Shown piece by piece: positions 30,798 through 35,754 of a stretch of 35,754 nucleotides of DNA (positions are counted from its first letter, which is position 1; the number at the start of each line of letters is the position of its first letter). Under the pieces are notes generated by a model. It searched no databases. It had not been told where the DNA came from and saw nothing but the letters and a program-made list of their open reading frames with translations. A program made the translations under genes and the position numbers. The stretch is from NCBI GenBank assembly GCA_937873245.1, contig CALMVY010000265.1, positions 1 through 35,754 of the forward strand. The letters are read 5' to 3'. The DNA is from an uncultured Arthrobacter sp. Its GTDB lineage: Bacteria; Actinomycetota; Actinomycetes; Actinomycetales; Micrococcaceae.

Positions 30798-31253
30798 GGG
30801 CTGCTGCGGGAGGGCAGCAACCTTGTGCTTGATGCGCCCCAGCATTGCCGTCATCCCGCGCATCCGCAGCGGAGTGATGGCCCGGGTGAGGCCCAGCAGC
30901 TCCGGCATGTCGTCCGGCACTGCCAGGATCTCCGCCGGGCTCAGCCCGTCGAGGCCCTCGTGCAGCACGCCTGCGAAGCCGCGGGTGGTGGGGGCCTCGG
31001 GCGGCGCCTTGAAGAAGAGCCGGACGCTTTCGGATGCGCCGCCGTCGGACTTTTCCGTTTCAATCGTCAGGAACAGCGGCGACTGGCACTCGACCACCTG
31101 CTCCATCAGCTCCGGGTGGTCCTTGAGCCGTTCCGGGAGTTCCGGAAGCTCGCGGGAGAACTCGAGCAATAGCTGGAGCCGTTCGGGCTCGGTCACGGCC
31201 TGGAAGTCGTCAACAATTTCCGCCAGTGCGGTGGGGAGTGCAGAAGTATTCAT
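30795..31253 (-). CDS. sufE: SufE family sulfur acceptor
   Basis: A 152-residue protein that accepts sulfane sulfur from a cysteine desulfurase and hands it to the SufBCD scaffold. The acceptor is Cys56 in VVECQSPLFL; the start MNTSALPTALAEIVDDFQAVTEPERLQLLLEFSRELPELPERL and RGFAGVLHEGLDGLSPAEIL are typical. I place the start at ATG 31253; the longer open frame to 31586 lies inside the neighbouring gene. It is 59 bp downstream of a rhodanese-type sulfurtransferase on the same strand, so the two may be co-transcribed in sulfur transfer. No sufBCDS genes are in this window. Confidence 0.93.
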   Translation of the reverse strand: MNTSALPTALAEIVDDFQAVTEPERLQLLLEFSRELPELPERLKDHPELMEQVVECQSPLFLTIETEKSDGGASESVRLFFKAPPEAPTTRGFAGVLHEGLDGLSPAEILAVPDDMPELLGLTRAITPLRMRGMTAMLGRIKHKVAALPQQP

Positions 31254-31312
31254 CACTTCCAGCTTACGCACGCGCGGCGATTGTGTCCTTGCCGGCGGAA
31301 GCGCACGCGGGG

Positions 31313-32230
31313 CTACCTGGCGGCCGGCACCGTGCCGCGTTCGGTGCCCTTGACGATCGGGACGCGGACGGCGTTGCCCCATTCGGTCCAGGAACCGTCG
31401 TAGTTGCGGACCGTGTCGAAGCCCAGCAGGTACTTGAGCGCGAACCACGTGTGGCTGGAACGCTCGCCGATGCGGCAGTACGCCACGACGTCGTCGCCTT
31501 CCTTGAGCCCGGCCTCGCCGAGGTACAGCGCCTCGAGTTCGGGCCGGGTCCGGTAGGTGCCGTCCTCGGCAGCCGCGCGGGCCCACGGGACGGAGGCTGC
31601 CGTAGGGATGTGGCCGCCGCGCAGGGCGCCTTCCTCGGGGTAGGCCGGCATGTGCGTGCGCTGGCCCGTGTACTCCTCGGCGGAGCGGACGTCGATCAGC
31701 GGCTTGCCGAAGTGGGCCAGCACGTCCTCCTTGAAGGCGCGGATCGGGGCGTCGTTGCGTTCGACGACGGGGTACTCACCGGGCGTGGTGGCCGCCTTGT
31801 CCGTAGTGATGGCCCGGCCTTCGGCGATCCACTTGTCCCGGCCGCCGTCGAGCAGCCGGACGTCCTCGTGGCCGAACAGCGTAAAGACCCACAGGGCGTA
31901 GGCCGCCCACCAGTTGGACTTGTCGCCGTAAATGACCACGGTGCTGTCACGGGAGATTCCCTTGGCCGCGGCGAGGGCGGCGAACGCAGCGCCGTCCACG
32001 TAGTCGCGGGTTACTTCGTCGTTCAGGTCCGTGTGCCAGTCGATCTTCACGGCACCGGGGATGTGGCCGGTCTCGTACAGCAGCACGTCCTCGTCGGATT
32101 CCACCACCACGAGCTTGCCGTCCTGGAGCGCTCCGGAGTCGATCGCGGCAGCCAGCCACTCGGTGGACACGAGCCGTTCGGGGTGGGCGTAGGCGGCGAA
32201 CTTCTCGTTCTGCTCAACGGGGTAGGGCAT
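31313..32230 (-). CDS. thiosulfate/3-mercaptopyruvate sulfurtransferase, two rhodanese domains
   Basis: A 305-residue tandem-rhodanese protein. The N-terminal inactive domain (about 18-140) has HIPGAVKIDWHTDLND and VRLLDGGRDKW; the C-terminal catalytic domain (165-290) has LIDVRSAEEYTGQ, LRGGHIPTAASVPW and the active loop CRIGERS with Cys252. A CRIGERS-type loop is closer to thiosulfate sulfurtransferases than to CG[ST]GVT mercaptopyruvate enzymes. A GAAAGG ribosome binding site lies 7 nt before the ATG. Followed by sufE. Divergent from the ZapE-like gene across about 250 bp. Confidence 0.93.
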   Translation of the reverse strand: MPYPVEQNEKFAAYAHPERLVSTEWLAAAIDSGALQDGKLVVVESDEDVLLYETGHIPGAVKIDWHTDLNDEVTRDYVDGAAFAALAAAKGISRDSTVVIYGDKSNWWAAYALWVFTLFGHEDVRLLDGGRDKWIAEGRAITTDKAATTPGEYPVVERNDAPIRAFKEDVLAHFGKPLIDVRSAEEYTGQRTHMPAYPEEGALRGGHIPTAASVPWARAAAEDGTYRTRPELEALYLGEAGLKEGDDVVAYCRIGERSSHTWFALKYLLGFDTVRNYDGSWTEWGNAVRVPIVKGTERGTVPAAR

Positions 32231-32442
32231 TTAATGGCCTTTCACTGAAACGGTCAGGAGGCCGGGCCGTGGAGGATCGAAATACGGCGCCGGGCCTTCT
32301 CCAACACTAACCACGCCCCGCCGGGATTGTTCCACCGGGTTCACACTCGGAAATATGGCCTTCGTCACGTGAAGCCCTCCCGTTCACGCCGCCCGACGGC
32401 GGACCGACCATGCCTCCCGTCGGGGAGACCGAACATTGCCGG

Positions 32443-32448
32443 TATTCT
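32443..32448 (+). promoter_or_regulatory. candidate -10 of the ZapE-like gene
   Basis: TATTCT lies 35 nt before the TTG start, giving a leader of about 28 nt. No good -35 is seen. The rest of the 252-bp divergent gap (32231-32482) carries the sulfurtransferase promoter region (TAGTGT on the minus strand near 32310) and no gene. Confidence 0.4.
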
Positions 32449-32482
32449 TTCTGGGGACAAGAGACCAGCAGAACGGACCACC

Positions 32483-33520
32483 TTGGTACAGATCGAACAG
32501 CTCGCCGCCCGCACCCCGGCAGTTTCAGTGGATGAACTCCTCAACGGTTTTTATCCTTCGCCGCGCTTCGGTGAGGTTTCGTTTTCCAGCTACCGGCCGG
32601 ATCCGTCCCAGCCCAGCCAGGCCGCCGCGGTCAGGGCGCTGGAGGGATTCGCGGCAAATGTCGGTGCCCGCGACGGCGACGGACTCTTCAAGCGCCTCTT
32701 CGGCAAGAAGGACACCTCACGGGCCGGGATCTACCTCGACGGCGGCTTCGGCGTCGGCAAGACGCACCTGCTCGCCTCGCTGTGGCACGCCGCCCCCGGG
32801 CCAAAGGCTTTTGGCACGTTCGTTGAATACACCAACCTGGTGGGGGCGCTGTCCTTCCGCAAGACCGTCGACGCCCTGAGCCACTACAAGCTGGTGTGCA
32901 TCGACGAGTTCGAGCTCGATGATCCGGGCGACACCGTGCTGATGTCCCGGCTCATGCGCGAACTGGCCGACGCCGGCGTCAAGCTCGCGGCTACCTCCAA
33001 CACCCTGCCGGGCTCCCTGGGCGACGGCCGCTTTGCCGCCGTCGACTTCGCCAGGGAAATCCAGGTCCTGGCGGACCAGTTCGACGTCGTCCGGATCGAC
33101 GGCGAGGACTTCCGCCACCGCGGCCTTCCCGCTGCGCCGCAGCCGCTGCCGAACGAGCAGCTGACGCACCACATGCAGAATGAATTCCACGGCAAGACGG
33201 TGGCGCGCGATGAGTTCAGCACGCTGATCGACCACCTTGCCGGCGTCCATCCGAGCCGTTACCGGCAGTTGCTCGACGGGATCGAGGGAGTGGTCTGGAA
33301 AAACGTCCACACCATTACGGAGCAGGCCGTCGCGCTGCGCTTTGTGGTGCTCGCGGACCGGCTGTACGACAAGGACGTGCCGATCCTGGCCAGCGGAGTG
33401 CCGTTCGACCAGCTCTTCACCGAGGAAATGATGACCGGCGGATACATGAAGAAGTACTTCCGCGCCGTCTCGCGGCTCACCGCCCTGGCTCGCGAGGGCC
33501 AGAACCACGAACCCTCCTGA
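32483..33520 (+). CDS. zapE: ZapE/AFG1-like cell-division ATPase
   Basis: A 345-residue AAA+-type ATPase. Walker A is GGFGVGKTHLL (about 88-98), Walker B LVCIDEFELDD (137-147), followed by ATSNTLPGSLGDGRF, a sensor-1-like segment, all diagnostic of the AFG1/ZapE family. In E. coli ZapE associates with FtsZ rings under stress; the yeast homologue acts in mitochondrial quality control. I place the start at TTG 32483 because (M)VQIEQLAARTPAVSVDELLNGFYPSPRF matches the family N-terminus and the upstream 52 codons are arginine-rich and promoter-like; there is no good Shine-Dalgarno sequence, so this start is uncertain. Confidence 0.9.
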   Translation: MVQIEQLAARTPAVSVDELLNGFYPSPRFGEVSFSSYRPDPSQPSQAAAVRALEGFAANVGARDGDGLFKRLFGKKDTSRAGIYLDGGFGVGKTHLLASLWHAAPGPKAFGTFVEYTNLVGALSFRKTVDALSHYKLVCIDEFELDDPGDTVLMSRLMRELADAGVKLAATSNTLPGSLGDGRFAAVDFAREIQVLADQFDVVRIDGEDFRHRGLPAAPQPLPNEQLTHHMQNEFHGKTVARDEFSTLIDHLAGVHPSRYRQLLDGIEGVVWKNVHTITEQAVALRFVVLADRLYDKDVPILASGVPFDQLFTEEMMTGGYMKKYFRAVSRLTALAREGQNHEPS

Positions 33521-33541
33521 CGGACGTTCCAATCACTTAAC

Positions 33542-33606
33542 GCAACGCGGGGTCACTTACAGCCCATCCTGAGGCGCCGGATGGACGAAAGGTGACCCCG
33601 CGTTGC
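33542..33606 (+). terminator. nested-hairpin terminator after zapE
   Basis: GCAACGCGGGGTCAC (33542-33556) pairs perfectly with 33592-33606. The 35-nt interior has its own 6-bp stem, CCATCC (33564-33569) with GGATGG (33579-33584). TTCTTT follows. The outer flanks CTTAA and TTAAG are also complementary. The element could also be a dispersed palindromic repeat. Confidence 0.75.
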
Positions 33607-33703
33607 TTCTTTAAGCGTTCTTGGAGGCCGTTAGGCGTCGTTAAACGCCGGAGGTGCCGGTGCCACCTCTCGGCGGGACCGGCACCTCGCTGACGTATCT
33701 GGG

Positions 33704-33973
33704 TCAGAGGCCAGGCTGGCGGGGTTCCCCGGTAACGGGGGGCTCACCGGCGACGGGAGTCTGATTGGCGACCGGCGGCGTGTTCGGCCGGTCGTTCGCC
33801 TTGTCCACGAAGTCGGAAGCGCCTCGCTGCACGGAATCGATCTTGCCGGCGTGCTTTCCGCCGGTCTTGGCGTCGACGAAATCGCCGGCCTTTTCGATGC
33901 CGTCCTTGATGGCTTGTTCGTTGCCACCAATTACTTTCTGAGCCTTGCCCTTTAGATCGTCAAGTAAACCCAC
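33704..33973 (-). CDS. MT0933-like antitoxin-family protein
   Basis: An 89-residue hydrophilic protein starting MGLLDDLKGKAQKVIGGNEQAIKDGIEKAGDFVDAKTGGKHAGKIDSVQRGASDFVDKA, the pattern of the Rv0909/MT0933 antitoxin-like family. The tail is a Pro/Thr/Gly repeat (NQTPVAGEPPVTGEPRQPG). The GTG at 33973 is preferred over the GTG at 33979 because GGGAGG lies at proper distance only from the former. No toxin gene (such as the Rv0910 SRPBCC-type partner) is adjacent, so a toxin-antitoxin role is doubtful; small lone members are common in actinobacteria and may be stress proteins. Confidence 0.8.
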   Translation of the reverse strand: MGLLDDLKGKAQKVIGGNEQAIKDGIEKAGDFVDAKTGGKHAGKIDSVQRGASDFVDKANDRPNTPPVANQTPVAGEPPVTGEPRQPGL

Positions 33974-34020
33974 GGGCACCTCCCTTCGGTCGCGGAGCCA
34001 GATCGCTCCTAGCGGTTTCT

Positions 34021-34049
34021 ACCCTAGCGGGAGGTGGCGGGGGAGCCAA
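34021..34049 (-). promoter_or_regulatory. promoter of the antitoxin-family gene
   Basis: On the minus strand TTGGCT (34049-34044), a 17-bp spacer and TAGGGT (34026-34021). The transcript would start near 34014, giving a leader of about 40 nt with the GGGAGG site. Confidence 0.6.
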
Positions 34050-34131
34050 GGGTGTCCGCCCACAGGGTAAAAGAATCCGTTGTGGGAGAACAGGGGAGAA
34101 GGACCCGGAGGGGGTTAGCGGCATAGCGCAC

Positions 34132-34161
34132 AAAAAAGAGCAGCTCCGGGGGAGCTGCTCT
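34132..34161 (-). terminator. rho-independent terminator of the tRNA-Gly/tRNA-Val unit
   Basis: Perfect 10-bp stem, GAGCAGCTCC (34138-34147) with GGAGCTGCTC (34151-34160), loop of three. On the minus strand it is followed by TTTTTT (34137-34132). It is the only classical stem plus T-run in the window. Confidence 0.92.
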
Positions 34162-34163
34162 CA

Positions 34164-34238
34164 TGGTGGGCGATACTGGGATCGAACCAGTGACCTCTTC
34201 CGTGTCAGGGAAGCGCGCTACCGCTGCGCCAATCGCCC
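34164..34238 (-). tRNA. tRNA-Val (GAC)
   Basis: Full cloverleaf on the minus strand: acceptor GGGCGAT/ATCGCCC, anticodon stem CTTCC...GGAAG with loop CTGACAC (anticodon GAC), T-arm with GGTTCGATCCC. The CCA end is encoded (34166-34164). It lies downstream of tRNA-Gly on the same strand and before a strong terminator. Confidence 0.95.
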
Positions 34239-34276
34239 GCAACCGGAAGGATCCGGAGTGGAGTTGTCATGAAGAG

Positions 34277-34349
<73 letters not shown>

Positions 34350-34407
34350 ATTATTGTCTGCAATTCCCCGCCGCAATCGGCATTTCCTCGCGTTCCAACG
34401 AGTAAGA

Positions 34408-34436
34408 ACTCTATAGGAGGTTCAGGGAACTTACAA
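34408..34436 (-). promoter_or_regulatory. promoter of the tRNA-Gly/tRNA-Val unit
   Basis: On the minus strand TTGTAA (34436-34431), 17-bp spacer, TAGAGT (34413-34408). The start would be near 34401, about 50 nt before tRNA-Gly. The remainder of the 315-bp gap to the next tRNA has an AATTACAG/CTGTAATT dyad (34498-34515) and no gene. Confidence 0.55.
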
Positions 34437-34497
34437 ATCGGGACGACGGCGGCGGGTGCCGGGACAGCTGCATCCTTGAGTTCTAGGGGTTCTTGCT

Positions 34498-34515
34498 AAT
34501 TACAGCCCTGTAATT
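34498..34515. promoter_or_regulatory. 18-bp dyad between divergent tRNA genes
   Basis: AATTACAG, CC, CTGTAATT: 8-bp arms with a 2-bp centre, in an AT-rich patch between the two tRNA units. It may be a regulator-binding site; no promoter overlaps it clearly. Confidence 0.4.
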
Positions 34516-34646
34516 CGGCTGCCATTTTTGTGCCGCCGCTGCCGCGCTGGCGGGCTGCCGGAGTTGTTGAGCGTGCTCGCGGAGGACGCAAGTGGTGACA
34601 CAAGGGCGCCCAGGCGCTCCGATTTCTAAATTCCGCCAGGGTGGGC

Positions 34647-34652
34647 TAGCAT
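34647..34652 (+). promoter_or_regulatory. candidate -10 of tRNA-Val (CAC)
   Basis: TAGCAT lies 12 nt before the tRNA 5' end. The start would be near 34659. The -35 is weak. Confidence 0.5.
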
Positions 34653-34664
34653 TCAATGGCATTG

Positions 34665-34736
34665 GGGCGATTGGCGCAGTGGTAGCGCGCTTCGTTCACA
34701 CCGAAGAGGTCACTGGTTCGAACCCAGTATCGCCCA
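34665..34736 (+). tRNA. tRNA-Val (CAC)
   Basis: Cloverleaf on the plus strand with acceptor GGGCGAT/ATCGCCC, anticodon stem CTTCG...CGAAG, loop TTCACAC (anticodon CAC), and T-arm GGTTCGAACCC. CCA is not encoded exactly (ACCCA follows). It differs from the inverted tRNA-Val (GAC) at only six of 72 positions, mostly in the anticodon arm. Confidence 0.95.
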
Positions 34737-34743
34737 CCCAAGA

Positions 34744-34780
34744 AATGGTCCGTTCCGCTCACCGAGCGGGGCGGGCCATT
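34744..34780 (+). terminator. terminator after tRNA-Val (CAC)
   Basis: A 17-bp stem (34744-34760 with 34764-34780) with three G-U pairs and loop ACC, followed by GTTGTT. It begins 7 nt past the tRNA. Confidence 0.8.
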
Positions 34781-34842
34781 GTTGTTAGTACAGTTGGCCC
34801 GCAATTTTCCCCACTGTCAGAGCCCCGTGAAAGAGTCCTGCC

Positions 34843-35691
34843 ATGACCGCCCCTCTTCTTGCCCACGCCACGGACTACGGCCGGATGTATGCCCGCTCCA
34901 CCTCGGAGCAGTTCTCCGTCCCCTCCATCACCACGGTTATCGGCCAGCAGCCCCACGGCCTGGACGGCTGGTTTGGGTACATGGGCGCCAACAGCCTCGC
35001 CCAGGATCCGACGCTGCCAGGCATCCTGGGCAGCCCGGCCAAGATGCGCCAGGCAGTGAGCCGCGCCGCGAAGGCGGCGGAGACCTACCGCGACGACGCC
35101 GCGAAGCGCGGGGACCGGGTGCACAACTACTGCGAGCAGGTCGCCTTGCGTGCCTTGGGCCGTCCGCACCAGATGAAGGAGACCCGCGAAGCCCTCGCCG
35201 CCAACGGCGAAGAGGCCTTCGCGGCCCGCTTCGACGAGTGGTGGGAACTCTTCCAGGTGGAACCGATCGCGCCGGAAATTACCGTCTGGAACAAGACCGT
35301 CGGCTACGCCGGCACCCTGGACCTTGTTGCAAGGATCAACGGCCGGACGTGCCTCATCGATTACAAGACCAAGGGCACCAGCCGCGACGGCACCGTCAAA
35401 CCACTGGACGACAAGGTAGTCATGCAACTCGTGGCCGGAATGAAGGCCGAGGAAAGCCTCGTGGACCCGGTTGCGGGGGAGTGGGAGGCCTGGCAACACG
35501 GCGAATCCCCGATCCTGCTCGCGGTTGCGGTCGGCCAGACGGAAGTCCGCCCGCTGCGCGCCAACCCGGAAGTCCTGAAGCATCACTGGTGGAAGTTCTG
35601 CGCCCTGCGGAGGGTCTGGGAAATGTCCGCCGACACCACAGCAGCCGGAGCGGCGCTGCTCCCGCTGGCCCCACCGCCCATCACCCGATAG
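34843..35691 (+). CDS. stand-alone PD-(D/E)XK superfamily nuclease
   Basis: A 282-residue protein with the RecB/Cas4-type nuclease signature: RGDRVHNYCE (His94, Glu98), PEITVWNKTVGYAGTLDLVAR with Glu145 and Asp160, and LIDYKTK with Asp173 and Lys175. The spacing GTLDL-(8)-CLIDYKT is that of RecB-like exonucleases. No helicase, Cys cluster or CRISPR gene is near, so it is not a typical Cas4, which has an Fe-S cluster. The ATG at 34843 has a weak AAAGAG ribosome binding site. It lies next to a tRNA-Val gene. Function in repair or in defence is open; phage genomes carry similar proteins. Confidence 0.8.
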   Translation: MTAPLLAHATDYGRMYARSTSEQFSVPSITTVIGQQPHGLDGWFGYMGANSLAQDPTLPGILGSPAKMRQAVSRAAKAAETYRDDAAKRGDRVHNYCEQVALRALGRPHQMKETREALAANGEEAFAARFDEWWELFQVEPIAPEITVWNKTVGYAGTLDLVARINGRTCLIDYKTKGTSRDGTVKPLDDKVVMQLVAGMKAEESLVDPVAGEWEAWQHGESPILLAVAVGQTEVRPLRANPEVLKHHWWKFCALRRVWEMSADTTAAGAALLPLAPPPITR

Positions 35692-35754
35692 GGTCCACTG
35701 CCGACGTCGGGCCGTAGAAACGGCGCGTGCCGTTGTCGCTGCATCCCAAAGCGG

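Noticed and set aside
33704..33979. A toxin-antitoxin module
   Set aside because: The protein is of an antitoxin-like family, but no toxin gene lies on either side, so no module is called.
34843..35691. Cas4 and a CRISPR locus
   Set aside because: The nuclease lacks the Fe-S cysteines of Cas4, and no repeat-spacer array or other cas gene is in the window.

Overview
The window looks like chromosomal core DNA of a high-GC actinobacterium, most likely an Arthrobacter-type member of the Micrococcaceae. Pointers are the GC-rich coding style, frequent GTG and TTG starts, actinobacterial families (DUF3159, DUF3000, DUF6421, DUF402, MT0933-like antitoxin), an aconitase with an actinobacterial-type linker, and many promoters of the TANNNT class. 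The genus is inferred from gene content, not from a search. I see no insertion sequence, prophage, CRISPR array, restriction system or biosynthetic cluster.

Layout. 1-6.2 kb: the end of an OB-fold protein, a DUF3159 membrane protein, two adjacent TrkA/RCK potassium regulators (minus strand), a divergent KimA-like potassium permease, and a TRAM-domain RNA methyltransferase. 6.3-12.7 kb: aconitase with a structured leader, then DXP synthase coupled to a DUF402 protein and an unknown protein, then a small helix-hairpin-helix protein. 12.8-18.1 kb: a probable five-gene operon of aldo/keto reductase, nucleoside hydrolase and an ECF transporter (S, T and a fused double ATPase). 18.1-23.8 kb (minus): fatty-acid beta-oxidation fadB-fadA behind a promoter overlapped by a perfect dyad, then an RNase D-like protein and a DUF3000 protein. 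23.9-28.6 kb (minus): threonine aldolase, an SDR coupled to a DUF6421 protein, MsrB and an unknown protein. 28.7-33.7 kb: alpha/beta hydrolase (plus); YbaK, SufE and a two-domain rhodanese (minus); ZapE-like ATPase (plus) with a nested-hairpin terminator. 33.7-35.7 kb: a small antitoxin-family protein, tRNA-Gly and tRNA-Val (minus), tRNA-Val (plus), and a stand-alone PD-(D/E)XK nuclease.

How genes work together. The RCK proteins and the KimA-like permease form a likely potassium-homeostasis locus. The nucleoside hydrolase and ECF genes suggest uptake and cleavage of a nucleoside-like compound of unknown identity. fadA and fadB encode the last beta-oxidation steps. The rhodanese, SufE and YbaK are co-oriented; the first two handle sulfur.

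The most interesting signals are regulatory. Several genes have a TANNNT box 6-7 nt before the start codon, which predicts leaderless mRNAs. A 20-bp dyad covers the fadA promoter. The aconitase leader can form two mutually exclusive hairpins. The fused ECF ATPase has both of its degenerate motifs in the same composite ATP site. I found no clear-cut new defence or biosynthetic system; the best candidates for undescribed biology are the nucleoside hydrolase/ECF operon and the leader elements.
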